Positions 51,562 to 59,709 of a DNA stretch of 64,000 nt are shown here, in pieces. Source of the stretch: an uncultured Oscillospiraceae bacterium. Its GTDB lineage: Bacteria; Bacillota; Clostridia; Oscillospirales; Ruminococcaceae. The notes beneath the pieces were generated by a model, which was not told the DNA's origin, searched no databases, and saw nothing but the letters and a program-made list of their open reading frames with translations. How positions within the stretch are numbered: the first letter of the stretch is position 1; the number at the start of each line of letters is the position of its first letter. The translations under genes and the position numbers were made by a program. Where the stretch lies: the NCBI GenBank assembly GCA_900539195.1, contig UQBC01000002.1, positions 1 through 64,000 of the forward strand, in the 5' to 3' direction.

Positions 51562-52746
51562 TCATATTTCCTTGAAATCAAATTTAACATTTACGCTGTC
51601 CATCGTCTTACTTCGTCTGAACCTCGTCATAATACGCTCCTCTATGCCGTCAAACGAGCTTTTGTCCGCATCAAGCAACAAAAGAAGATACTGGCTTCTG
51701 CTGTAGCGTGTATATACATCTCTCATTCTCAGCGAATTGTTTATGCTGAACGAAATTTTATCCATTGCTTTTTCAAGCAGTTTTATATCCTTAAGCTCAT
51801 TTTTACTGCTGTCAACCGCAGAAACAAGGCAGATAGACAGCTTGCTCTCGATTCTTTGACTTTCACGCTTGTACAGGCGGAATATGTATTTGAATATTTC
51901 GTACTGGCAGTAAAAAACGCCTTTTTGCTCCTTGCTGTCATCGCCCGTGAGATCGCCTATTACCGCATCGAGATTATTCTGTACATCATTTCTTGGCTTT
52001 ACCGTAAGCTCGTAAAGCTCGGTGAGGTGTGCGCCCGGTGCGGCACCGTACTGCTCCATAAGATATGCACGGATATAATCATACTGCTTTGCGGCACGCT
52101 CATATTCACCCATTGCCACAAATGCACGGATAAGGTTTGCGTGCATCTTTTCGTCAGACTGGTCAAGCATTGTCGCACGTTCACAGAGCGTGATTATTTC
52201 TGAGAACTTTCCCATAGGATATAAAAGCTGAGCGCATTTGTCAACTGCGGAATTGTATATAGCGTGAAAATATACGTTTATAGGCTGTACCCACGTTTCT
52301 CCGACAGCTCCTGCAAGATAGCCGCTGTTGTAAAGGGCGATAGCCTTTTTATACATACTTATGCGTCTTGTTCTGGAAAGCGACTCGTCCTCGGCTTTAT
52401 CTATATATTCCTTGAATTTTGTCGAATCAATAACGCATTCATCGCTTTCAATAAAGGCATATGAACTGTGACTGCCTGCTATGAGTTTACCACCGCCGGG
52501 TATCATCTCGTCAAGCACCGCTCTTGTTCTGTGTACAAGCGTCTTAAGCGCATTGGCAGGATTTCTGCTGTCCGACCACAAAAGGTCGATTAGCTCGTTC
52601 TGGGTTATTTCTCTGCCCCGCTGTGCAATAAGATATTCAAGAAGTAATATCATCTTTGAGCCTCTGTACTCGTTTTCGCACAGACGCTTGTCACGGTATG
52701 ATATTGAAAACTGACCGAACATAGTAATATGTATCTTATTCGGCAT
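51562..52746 (-). CDS. SARP-like BTAD regulator with GGDEF-like tail
   Basis: A 394-aa regulator. N-terminal winged helix (~1-100, with GSKMILLLEYLIAQRGREITQNELIDLLW), then a BTAD helical-repeat domain (~105-245, ERATMLDQSDEKMHANLIRAFVAMGEYERAAKQYD). The C-terminal ~110 aa end in LRMRDVYTRYSRSQYLLLLLDAD, aligning with the GGDEF-domain pattern in which SRSQY stands where GG(D/E)EF should be. If so, the tail is a catalytically dead cyclase-like sensor. ATG 52746 follows GGGAGGTGA. It is a lone gene next to a large, motif-rich spacer. Confidence 0.75.
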   Translation of the reverse strand: MPNKIHITMFGQFSISYRDKRLCENEYRGSKMILLLEYLIAQRGREITQNELIDLLWSDSRNPANALKTLVHRTRAVLDEMIPGGGKLIAGSHSSYAFIESDECVIDSTKFKEYIDKAEDESLSRTRRISMYKKAIALYNSGYLAGAVGETWVQPINVYFHAIYNSAVDKCAQLLYPMGKFSEIITLCERATMLDQSDEKMHANLIRAFVAMGEYERAAKQYDYIRAYLMEQYGAAPGAHLTELYELTVKPRNDVQNNLDAVIGDLTGDDSKEQKGVFYCQYEIFKYIFRLYKRESQRIESKLSICLVSAVDSSKNELKDIKLLEKAMDKISFSINNSLRMRDVYTRYSRSQYLLLLLDADKSSFDGIEERIMTRFRRSKTMDSVNVKFDFKEI

Positions 52747-52883
52747 TTTTTCACCTCCCTGTTTTTTCTTTCGTCTTAACGTATGCTTTAATGAAATTTT
52801 ACGCTAAAGTGTGAAAATGATTTAAGCAAAATTCAAATTTTCTGACGGATGTTATGCAACAAGCGTTGCATTGTTGGCGATTT

Positions 52884-52946
52884 GTGTAAATACGATGCTA
52901 TATTCTGTAAATAGCATTTACAGAAATAACTAATATCGTGTAAATA
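52884..52946. promoter_or_regulatory. Cluster of TGTAAAT sites upstream of the BTAD regulator
   Basis: TGTAAAT occurs at 52885, 52906 and 52939, and its reverse complement at 52916. The middle pair makes a perfect inverted repeat TTCTGTAAAT-AGC-ATTTACAGAA (52903-52925). It lies ~140-200 bp upstream of the regulator gene and could be its own target or a site for another factor. Confidence 0.5.
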
Positions 52947-53054
52947 TGCACAATTTGCCTGACGAAATGTTGAAACAACTATTGTATAAGTAGAAATATG
53001 GCGGCGATTCCGGCTACTGTTCGCAATGTAACCGAAATGTAACCGTACTGTGGC

Positions 53055-53179
53055 ATAATATGCTTGTAAGGTTGAGATGTAGATTTGAGATGATGTCTAC
53101 CTCACGTTTTTACTTTTCTTTCCGTCATGAGAAACAGCGTACCGCAACAGAGGTTGCAGTGATGCTGTTTTTCTTTTTG
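53055..53179 (+). ncRNA. Possible small RNA ending at an orphan terminator
   Basis: No plus-strand gene exists between 52747 and 53266, yet a strong plus-strand terminator stands at 53132-53179. Before it, GAG-AT-GTAGA (~53073) can pair with TCTAC-CTC (~53096). CATAAT/TAATAT at 53054-53061 might be a -10 box, but no -35 was found. A 40-codon frame (ATG 53090 to TGA 53212) runs through the terminator without a good ribosome site. The start is a guess. Confidence 0.3.
53132..53179 (+). terminator. Orphan intrinsic terminator
   Basis: AAACAGC (53132-53138) pairs with GCTGTTT (53164-53170) and encloses a second helix GCAAC-AGAG-GTTGC. TTTTTCTTTTT follows. It is well formed for plus-strand transcription. 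Confidence 0.7.
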
Positions 53180-53196
53180 TGTGGAAAGCGGTTTAC

Positions 53197-53225
53197 AGGC
53201 AGGCTCTTTTGAGCCTGCCTTTTTG
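53197..53225 (+). terminator. Second plus-strand terminator
   Basis: AGGCAGGCTC-TTTT-GAGCCTGCCT, a perfect 10-bp stem followed by TTTT. It is back to back with the previous terminator and has no plus-strand gene in front. Confidence 0.7.
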
Positions 53226-53228
53226 CGT

Positions 53229-53266
53229 TTTACGAAAATCTGAATATTACTTCAGATTTTCGTAAA
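53229..53266. repeat. Long perfect palindrome at the 3' end of the DUF4143 ATPase gene
   Basis: TTTACGAAAATCTGAA-TATTAC-TTCAGATTTTCGTAAA has 16-bp perfect arms and ends at the base next to the ATPase stop codon. The core TTTACGAAAATCT appears again beyond the gene's 5' end at 54518-54530. It may end transcription, but it has no T run of its own on the minus strand. Confidence 0.7.
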
Positions 53267-54493
53267 TTATATCAGGTTACTTGGTATAAATGAGTTAAGT
53301 TCATCAATAGGATATGGCGTATCGCACATACAAACAATGCCGCCGTAACTTCTTTCAAGCGATGCTTTATCTATAAGTTCATATTTTTTGACTTCCTTGC
53401 GGTCGGGATTTGCCGACTTCTTCACTTCAAGAGGGTGAATTTTTCCGTCACACTCGGCGATTATATCTATTTCTTTGGCATTGGAATCACGGTAATAGTA
53501 CAAATTAGATTTCTTTTTACCGTAAGCATAGCTTCTTATCAGTTCATTGACAACGTAATTTTCATAGTAATGTCCGCTTGCCGCACCGTTCATCAATGTG
53601 TCTTTTGTCAGCCACATCGATAGGAAGGCACATAAGCCTGTGTCGCAGAAATACAGTTTAGGTGTTTTGGTAAGCCGTTTCAGTTCATTATTTGAATACG
53701 GATGAAGAAGATATATTATGCCAAGTCCCTGTAACAGCTGTACCCACTCCTTAGCAGTCGGCTCTGAAATATCTGCCGACTGTGCAAGATTGGAATAATT
53801 GACCTGTTCTGCTGTGAGTGCCGCACAGGTTCTGAGCATTTTCAGAAATCTTGCCGAATCGGTAACTCCGCCCGCCTCGGCAACATCACGCATGAGATAG
53901 GTATCAACATATGAGTTGAAATACTCCTGCCGCATTTCTTCGTCAGCCTGTTGAACACGGGGCATACCGCCACGCCATATATGTTCAAATACGTCAGAAA
54001 TATTGTTCGGATTTGTTTTGTTCTGCCTTTTGCAAAGCTCTTCAAATGAAAAATCAAGCGGTTCATCAAAAATTATACCGCTTTTTTCTCTTTGCGAAAG
54101 GCTGTATAAACTCAGTATTCCAATACGACCCGCAAGCGTTTCACGGACATTTTTCATCATATCGTACTGCTGTGAGCCTGTAAGCCAGAACTGACCGTAT
54201 TCTTCGCTGCTGTCACATATCACCTTTATACGCTCGAAAAGCTGTGGGGCATACTGTACCTCATCAATTATCACAGGTGGCTTGTATTTCTGAAAGAACA
54301 AAGCCGGATCGCTTTGCGCAAGTTCCCTTGCCATTATATCGTCAAGGCTTACATACGTTCTGTCAGTGCCATCCGCAAGCTTTTTCAGCATAGTGGTTTT
54401 TCCGACCTGTCTTGCTCCCGTCACAAGAACCACCTTGAAAAAATTGCTCATTTCACGGAATTTACGTTCCGCTTCACGCTTGATATATTCCAT
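53267..54493 (-). CDS. AAA-type ATPase with DUF4143 domain
   Basis: A 408-aa protein of the common AAA_14/DUF4143 family. Walker A GARQVGKTTMLKK (~27), Walker B PVIIDEVQYAPQ (~78), sensor-like WLTGSQQYDMM (~103), a helical middle part and a DUF4143 end with KLYFCDTGLCAFLSM (~278) and a nuclease-like EIDIIAECDGKIHPLEVKKS (~362). The cell role of this family is unknown; toxin-antitoxin or defence roles have been suggested from its patchy distribution. It has its own promoter and is flanked by TTTACGAAAATCT repeats, consistent with a transferred cassette. Confidence 0.85.
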   Translation of the reverse strand: MEYIKREAERKFREMSNFFKVVLVTGARQVGKTTMLKKLADGTDRTYVSLDDIMARELAQSDPALFFQKYKPPVIIDEVQYAPQLFERIKVICDSSEEYGQFWLTGSQQYDMMKNVRETLAGRIGILSLYSLSQREKSGIIFDEPLDFSFEELCKRQNKTNPNNISDVFEHIWRGGMPRVQQADEEMRQEYFNSYVDTYLMRDVAEAGGVTDSARFLKMLRTCAALTAEQVNYSNLAQSADISEPTAKEWVQLLQGLGIIYLLHPYSNNELKRLTKTPKLYFCDTGLCAFLSMWLTKDTLMNGAASGHYYENYVVNELIRSYAYGKKKSNLYYYRDSNAKEIDIIAECDGKIHPLEVKKSANPDRKEVKKYELIDKASLERSYGGIVCMCDTPYPIDELNSFIPSNLI

Positions 54494-54517
54494 TTGTGCG
54501 ACACCTCTTACGATTGA

Positions 54518-54571
54518 TTTACGAAAATCTAAGATTTACTTTATTTTATCATAATTTTGTTCCGCAGTCAA
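54518..54571 (-). promoter_or_regulatory. Promoter of the DUF4143 ATPase gene with repeat motif
   Basis: On the minus strand TTGACT (54571-54566), 17 bp and TAAAAT (54548-54543). Just downstream lie AAATCT-T-AGATTT and the TTTACGAAAATCT motif (54518-54530), so the 5' end of the mRNA carries the complement of the motif that forms the 3' palindrome. Confidence 0.65.
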
Positions 54572-54627
54572 GAAAATGTGTCTTGTTTTTATGAAATTCT
54601 AAACTAAACTTTATATTTTCATAAATT

Positions 54628-55695
54628 TTACTTATCTTCTCCGATTTTTCTGAGCATTATATCGGGGTGAGATGCGTGCTTGATAAGCTCGCTCTTGCTT
54701 ATCTGCTTATTTCTGTACATATGCATAAGATAGGAGTCCATAGTAAACATACCCGATTCGCCCGACGCTGTGATAACGGTGTCTATCTGGTGGGTCTTTG
54801 CCTCTCTTATCATATTTCGTATAGCGTTGTTGCACTTCATAATTTCAAACGCAGGACGCAGTATTCCGTCTTCGCAGGGGATAAGCTGCTGAGATATTAC
54901 CGAGCATAAAAGCTGAGAAAGCTGGATACGAACCTGCTGCTGCTGGCTCGGCGGGAAAATATCAATAATTCTGTCTATCGTATTCTGTGCTCCGACAGAG
55001 TGCAGAGTGGAGATAACAAGGTGACCTGTTTCGGCGGCTGTAAGCGCTGTGCTTATCGTTTCATAGTCACGCATTTCGCCGAGAAGTATTACATCGGGGG
55101 ATTGACGCAGGCAGGCTCTCAGCGCCACTATGTAGCTCTTGCTGTCGCTGTTTATTTCACGCTGGCTTATTATGCTCTTTTTGTTCTTGTGAAGATACTC
55201 TATAGGGTCTTCCAGTGTGATTATATGGCTGTTTCTCTGCTTGTTGATTTCATCTATTATGCAGGCGAGCGTTGTGGATTTACCGCCGCCTGCGGGACCT
55301 GTGACAAGCACAAGACCTTTTGTTCTTGCTACTGTATCGGTTATGACCTCCTGCGGAATGTTAAGCTCCTTGTAATCGGGTATATCAAATTCAACTACAC
55401 GGATGACCGCCGCCATACTTCCTCTTTGCTTGTACGCACTTATACGAAAACGGCTGAGTCCCTTTACAGATACGGAAAAATCGTCATCGCCCGTTTCCTC
55501 GTACTTTGAAATATCTCTGCCTGCAAGGCGGTATATCTCTTTTACCAGCCTTTCCGCTTCGGCAGGAAGTATTATATCGTCGCTTTCTTTTGTGATTATG
55601 CCGTTTTCTTTATACGACACGGCAAGCCCCGATATGAGAAATATATCGGAGGCTTTCTTTTCGACTGCACCTTTCAGTATTTCCATCAGTTCCAT
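54628..55695 (-). CDS. pilT: PilT-type type IV pilus ATPase
   Basis: A 355-aa secretion ATPase. Seen: Walker A VTGPAGGGKSTTLAC (~133), Asp box ITLEDPIEYLH (~158), Walker B DVILLGEMRDYETI (~198), His box STLHSVGAQNTIDR (~226) and the PilT marker AIRNMIREAKTHQI (~290). PilT proteins drive pilus retraction. It is the only ATPase in this operon, so it might serve both extension and retraction or work with an assembly ATPase elsewhere. Last gene of the pilus-like operon. Confidence 0.88.
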   Translation of the reverse strand: MELMEILKGAVEKKASDIFLISGLAVSYKENGIITKESDDIILPAEAERLVKEIYRLAGRDISKYEETGDDDFSVSVKGLSRFRISAYKQRGSMAAVIRVVEFDIPDYKELNIPQEVITDTVARTKGLVLVTGPAGGGKSTTLACIIDEINKQRNSHIITLEDPIEYLHKNKKSIISQREINSDSKSYIVALRACLRQSPDVILLGEMRDYETISTALTAAETGHLVISTLHSVGAQNTIDRIIDIFPPSQQQQVRIQLSQLLCSVISQQLIPCEDGILRPAFEIMKCNNAIRNMIREAKTHQIDTVITASGESGMFTMDSYLMHMYRNKQISKSELIKHASHPDIMLRKIGEDK

Positions 55696-55708
55696 ATTTT
55701 TATTCCTT

Positions 55709-56188
55709 TCATACCGGTAAACTTTCGCCGTTCCATATCGGCAATGAGTTTTCTTCTTCGTAATAATTGTTGTTTACTGTTTTCCAGCCCGTAACGCTGA
55801 GTGTTCCGTCGCTGTACCGCACTTTGCACACAAGCTTGCTCTGACTGTTTATATCCTCGCTCCATGAGAATGTCAACACCTGATCGCCGCGTCCTCCGCC
55901 GCTTACTTCAAAGCCCTGCTCCGTCGCCGCTGCGGATATATCTATTATCGTTTCGTCGCTTACAAGTTCATACAGTTTATCCAGTCTTTCAGTCGCCTTT
56001 ACATCGGCGGCATAATATTCTTCCTGTGCTTTGCTGAGCTTTTTTGCTCTGTCAAGATCCTGCCTTACAGTTACAAGACACAGAACCGAAAGAATTACCG
56101 TTGCAAGTACCACGAATATAACTAGCAACGATGACATTCCCACGCTGTTAAGGCTTTTCCTGCCGGATTTACTTTTACCGTTATTCAA
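55709..56188 (-). CDS. Pilin-like membrane-anchored protein
   Basis: A 159-aa protein with a short basic N-terminus, one membrane segment (SSLLVIFVVLATVILSVLCLV, ~18-40), a coiled-coil region and a beta-rich end. It lacks a clear G/F-type prepilin cleavage site, so it may be a minor component instead of a pilin. Start TTG 56188 is 6 nt after AAGGAGGG and overlaps the previous gene by 8 bp; GTG 56206 is in frame but has the ribosome site inside it. Confidence 0.6.
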   Translation of the reverse strand: MNNGKSKSGRKSLNSVGMSSLLVIFVVLATVILSVLCLVTVRQDLDRAKKLSKAQEEYYAADVKATERLDKLYELVSDETIIDISAAATEQGFEVSGGGRGDQVLTFSWSEDINSQSKLVCKVRYSDGTLSVTGWKTVNNNYYEEENSLPIWNGESLPV

Positions 56189-56534
56189 GGTCAACCCTCC
56201 TTGCACCGGTTATAGTGATGTATGTATATTTGCTGTCATATGCGGTAATATCAAGATACCGGATACTGCCGTCAATGCGCTCTGATAACTTTATCTCAAT
56301 ATTGCCGTCTGCATACAGCTTTTCAAGGTCTGCGATATCCGTTCCGCTCTTGTAGCGCTCTGCTATGTCGGCGGTCTTTATCTGGGCGTCCGACAAACGT
56401 TCGGCATATCTCATCTCACTTGCCGCTATTCCCACGACCCTGACGCAAGCAGCCGCACAGACCGCAAATACAGCTATTACTATCAGCAGTTCAACCAGGA
56501 ACGCACCGTTTCTGGAACGTCTTTTCGTACTCAT
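56181..56534 (-). CDS. Prepilin-like protein (pseudopilin)
   Basis: A 117-aa protein with a class III signal: KRRSRNG followed by AFLVELLIVIAVFAVCAAACV, including the Glu at position 5 of the mature part. Cleavage by prepilin peptidase after Gly is expected. The soluble part is a short helix and beta strands. ATG 56534 follows AAAGGCGG; an upstream frame to 56609 is ignored. Overlaps the DUF4860-like gene by 4 bp. Confidence 0.75.
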   Translation of the reverse strand: MSTKRRSRNGAFLVELLIVIAVFAVCAAACVRVVGIAASEMRYAERLSDAQIKTADIAERYKSGTDIADLEKLYADGNIEIKLSERIDGSIRYLDITAYDSKYTYITITGARRVDLE

Positions 56535-57034
56535 ACGCCGACCGCCTTTCCACCGTGCAGGCTGTAATGTGATGAAGTCGTAACACCATCGCACGTTACG
56601 GTAAAGCAAATGGTTCTGCCGTCCGTTTCGGCGGTAAAGTTTTCGGCGGGCAGAAGTGTGTTGCCGCCGTCTTCGCTGAATGGTGCATCATAAGACACAA
56701 ACAGTTCTTTCAGTTCTCCGCCGTATGCGTATATATAGGTTATGTACTTCTCGCCGTCTATCGTATCTGCAAAGCTTATGTACTGCGTATCTCCGGATTT
56801 TCCGACCGTTATATCCGAATCGTTATAGCTTCTCAGCTTCTGGAGTATAAGCGTCTGTGCGGTAGCTGTATCAAAGCGCTTGCCGATATCATCGCCGAGC
56901 CTTTTATATACGCTTGCAAATGCAAGTACCGACGCCAAAAGACAGCATACGAACAATACGAATACAGTCAGCACAAAAACCATATCAATACCGCTTTTAT
57001 TCGATTTTATCGTTTTTGAACGACTACGGAACAT
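56531..57034 (-). CDS. DUF4860-like pseudopilin
   Basis: A 167-aa protein with an N-terminal membrane helix GIDMVFVLTVFVLFVCCLLASVL preceded by SNKS, followed by a YKRLGDDIGKRFDTATAQTLILQKLRSYND helix and beta strands. It fits my recollection of the DUF4860 family found in clostridial pilus/secretion loci. The sequence after the Gly resembles a pilin helix, but the Glu-5 is replaced by Asp or missing. Function within the fibre is unknown. Confidence 0.65.
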   Translation of the reverse strand: MFRSRSKTIKSNKSGIDMVFVLTVFVLFVCCLLASVLAFASVYKRLGDDIGKRFDTATAQTLILQKLRSYNDSDITVGKSGDTQYISFADTIDGEKYITYIYAYGGELKELFVSYDAPFSEDGGNTLLPAENFTAETDGRTICFTVTCDGVTTSSHYSLHGGKAVGV

Positions 57035-57043
57035 ATTGTCCTC

Positions 57044-57370
57044 CTATTTTGATATAACTCTGATATCAGGCATTATATTTGATGAAATCGGACTGTAATG
57101 CACAATGCACTCGTTTTCATCAATATGCAGATTGTAATTGTCTATAAGATATTGCAGGTTATCGGGATAAAACCCTTCCACCGCATAGCACTCGGTCGCC
57201 GCACGGCGCACACCGCTTTCTACAATATTGAGGTTTTCGCTTTTGCGGCTGTTGTTGCTGTCGGTTATCGATACAGCGGTTATGGCAACTGCCGCCGCCG
57301 AAAGCAATACTGCCATTATCGCATCGCGTACTATGTAAAATGCACTTGTATGCTTTCTCATTTTTGTCAC
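57044..57370 (-). CDS. GspG-like small pseudopilin
   Basis: A 108-aa protein with one N-terminal membrane segment (AIMAVLLSAAAVAITAVSI) and a soluble part ATECYAVEGFYPDNLQYLIDNY, typical of the GspG-like major pseudopilin head (YAxxGxYP). Gly/Glu signals of a normal prepilin are not clear. GTG 57370 overlaps the GspF stop by 4 bp; ATG 57361 is an alternative start. Confidence 0.6.
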   Translation of the reverse strand: MTKMRKHTSAFYIVRDAIMAVLLSAAAVAITAVSITDSNNSRKSENLNIVESGVRRAATECYAVEGFYPDNLQYLIDNYNLHIDENECIVHYSPISSNIMPDIRVISK

Positions 57371-58404
57371 CCTATAACTGTCATAACGCCCATCAGCGGT
57401 ATCATTACCGACAGGAGTATAAATCCTACTGCCACTGCCATTATGATAACCATAGTCGGCTCAAACCTTGCCACTGCGTTCTGGATAACGGCGGAAACCT
57501 TCTTTTCCGCATTGTCTGCGATCGTTGCCATCGTTTTGTCAAGCGTACCTGTACTGAACGCTATGCTTATCATTCTCATATTGACTGCCGAGAAAATGCC
57601 GGTTTCGCTCAGCGCCTCAACAAATGCCTTTCCGTCTGTCATCTTTTTACGGCACTCGGTAAGTTTTTCTCGCATATAGTCATTTTCAAGCAGATTTTCG
57701 CACATGTCCAGAGATTCGTCAATATCCATACCGCTTGAAAGAGTCATGGACAGAGCCGCAGAAAATCTTGCGGCATATAAAGTCTTTGCCGTTTTCGTAT
57801 GTGAAACTGCATGAATGACAGCTTTTCTGAACGGTCTGACAAGATTGTAAAGCAATACGCCGAGTATTATGATAAATGCCAGTGTTCCTATTATGAACAC
57901 CGCAACATTGCTTATAACACCGCCTGTGTTCATTATCCACTGCGCACTTTCCGGGAGCGTAAGTCCGAGCTGTGCAAAAACATCTGCAAATATCGGCAGC
58001 ACATACACCGACAGCAGTATGATCACCGCAAATACAACTATAAGCAGTATGGCAGGGTATGTGACCGCACTTTTTACCGATATGCTTATTTCTTCTATCC
58101 CTGCATAATACTCAGAAAGCGACGCAAATACCGTGTCGAGTCTGCCTGTGGTTTCGCCGACTTCAAGCATTTTCAGAAAATAGTTCGGGAATGCGCCCGT
58201 TTTTGCAAAAGCCTTTGTGATACTGCTTCCTTGTTCGACAGAGCCGAGTATCTTTTCCAGTAGAGCCGCCTTGCGCTTGTCTTCATCATCCTGAAGAATA
58301 ACCAGTATCCCGTCGGTTATCGTAAGTCCCGAACTTACAACCGATGCAAGCTCGGAGCAGAGTATTGAAATATCCTCATTTGAAAGATAATGTTTCTTGC
58401 TCAT
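57367..58404 (-). CDS. Type II secretion/type IV pilus inner membrane protein (GspF/PilC)
   Basis: A 345-aa GspF/PilC-family protein with two repeats of the GspF domain: SVVSSGLTITDGILVIL (~18) with FPNYFLKMLEVGETTGRL (~70), and SMTLSSGMDIDESLDMC (~210) with MRMISIAFSTGTLDKTM (~275). Three membrane segments follow the usual pattern (~105-135, ~165-190, ~315-340). It is the membrane platform that the ATPase drives. Confidence 0.88.
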   Translation of the reverse strand: MSKKHYLSNEDISILCSELASVVSSGLTITDGILVILQDDEDKRKAALLEKILGSVEQGSSITKAFAKTGAFPNYFLKMLEVGETTGRLDTVFASLSEYYAGIEEISISVKSAVTYPAILLIVVFAVIILLSVYVLPIFADVFAQLGLTLPESAQWIMNTGGVISNVAVFIIGTLAFIIILGVLLYNLVRPFRKAVIHAVSHTKTAKTLYAARFSAALSMTLSSGMDIDESLDMCENLLENDYMREKLTECRKKMTDGKAFVEALSETGIFSAVNMRMISIAFSTGTLDKTMATIADNAEKKVSAVIQNAVARFEPTMVIIMAVAVGFILLSVMIPLMGVMTVIG

Positions 58405-58417
58405 TTTTCCCTCCGTA

Positions 58418-59593
58418 TCAATAGTAGTACATTACCGAATAGTTACTGCCGTTTGAAATAAAATCAACAGTATTTTTGTAATCGGCGTCATCCTTTGCAC
58501 TTGCCGCAAAGGTCGGATCCATCCGGTTCCAGCTGTTGCCGTCAAAATAGATATATCCGTCTATCCATCCGCTACCGTCAACATACACGCTTATCCATGC
58601 GTGGTATATGTCGCCTGCGTATCCGACAACAACTTTTGTCGGTATCTTCTGTGAGCGGAGCATTGCCGCCATCAGCGAGGCGTAGTCAAAACAGATTCCG
58701 CTTTTATTTGCGAGCACTGTATCCGGAACCGGTATATATCCGTTAGCGCCGTTTTCGGCAGTGGAAACATAGCTGATATTATTTATCACATAGTCGTATA
58801 TTGCCGCCGTTTTTGCAATTGTATCCTTGTTTCCGCCGCAAAGCTTTGACGAAAGTGCTACACACGAAGAGCCTGCATCGTACATACAGAACTGGTTCGG
58901 GGTGAGAAAAGGCAGGAAGCTGTCTGCTACCGATACACTCAGCGACTGCTTGAACATTACCGTACCCTTGCCCGCACTCGTGACTTTCAGCACGTTTACC
59001 GTGTACTTGCCGCTGCCCTCTGTCAGCGGTATTACTTCGTAATTTCCCGAACTGTTAAGCTGGAATGTATAGCGGACGTTTATATCATCGGCGTTTACAA
59101 GTATTCTGTAACTGCCGCTCATCGCTTTTTTCAGCCTTATCATCAGATAACCCTGCGATGAATTTGATGCGTCTATAAGTGCGTCATCGTTGCTGTAAAC
59201 CTTGACCCCGTCTGCTGTCGGGGTGATTATATACGACGGTGACGGTTCGGTCTGCGGCGGGTCGGTCTGCGGTGGGTCGGTCTGAGGCGGATCTGTTATC
59301 GGAGCGACCGTCGCAGGCGGCTCGGTTTTAGGCGGTGCGGTTTGTTTTGTTGCAGTTACAGCCGTGGTTGTGGTTGTTTCTTTTGTTGTTACAGTAGTTA
59401 TTGACGATGTTGAAGATGTGGTCTGCGGTGAAGTCTGTGATGCTGTGGTGCTTTTTACCGTTGCCGATGTTGTGACGGAGGTTACGGTCGTCTGAACAGA
59501 AGATGTCTGCCCTTCTCCGTTACAGCCGCCGAGAACGGCACACAGTGCGATTATCCCGAATGCAATAACCGCAGTCAGCCTATAGCTTTTCAT
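58418..59593 (-). CDS. Transglutaminase-like lipoprotein
   Basis: A 391-aa lipoprotein with lipobox VLGGC (~24), a Thr/Ser-rich stalk (~30-90), Pro-rich repeats with three PPQTD units (~100-125), a beta domain and a transglutaminase-like domain. The catalytic triad is Cys in SGICFDYASLMAAML (~300), His in YHAWISVYVDG (~330) and Asp in NRMDPTFA (~357). It could cleave or cross-link surface proteins. ATG 59593 follows GGAAGGGGG. First gene of the pilus-like operon, 13 bp before gspF, which links it to fibre assembly or anchoring. Confidence 0.8.
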   Translation of the reverse strand: MKSYRLTAVIAFGIIALCAVLGGCNGEGQTSSVQTTVTSVTTSATVKSTTASQTSPQTTSSTSSITTVTTKETTTTTAVTATKQTAPPKTEPPATVAPITDPPQTDPPQTDPPQTEPSPSYIITPTADGVKVYSNDDALIDASNSSQGYLMIRLKKAMSGSYRILVNADDINVRYTFQLNSSGNYEVIPLTEGSGKYTVNVLKVTSAGKGTVMFKQSLSVSVADSFLPFLTPNQFCMYDAGSSCVALSSKLCGGNKDTIAKTAAIYDYVINNISYVSTAENGANGYIPVPDTVLANKSGICFDYASLMAAMLRSQKIPTKVVVGYAGDIYHAWISVYVDGSGWIDGYIYFDGNSWNRMDPTFAASAKDDADYKNTVDFISNGSNYSVMYYY

Positions 59594-59634
59594 ATGCCGC
59601 CCCCTTCCGGAATACAAAAATTACATATAGTTTA

Positions 59635-59663
59635 AGTATAGCACAAATGAGAGAAAATGTCTA
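59635..59663 (-). promoter_or_regulatory. Promoter of the pilus-like operon
   Basis: On the minus strand TAGACA (59663-59658), 17 bp and TATACT (59640-59635). The predicted start is about 35 bp before the lipoprotein gene. Confidence 0.6.
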
Positions 59664-59664
59664 T

Positions 59665-59693
59665 TAAAAAGCCACGATTTTTACATCGTGGCT
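59665..59693 (-). terminator. Terminator of the leucine operon
   Basis: On the minus strand GCCACGAT and ATCGTGGC form a stem closed by GTAAAA-type bases and followed by TTTTT. It lies 17 bp past leuB. Confidence 0.85.
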
Positions 59694-59709
59694 TCAAGTT
59701 CATATACAA

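Noticed and set aside
53090..53212. 40-codon open frame with ATG ATG start
   Set aside because: It reads straight through a strong terminator hairpin and lacks a convincing ribosome binding site.
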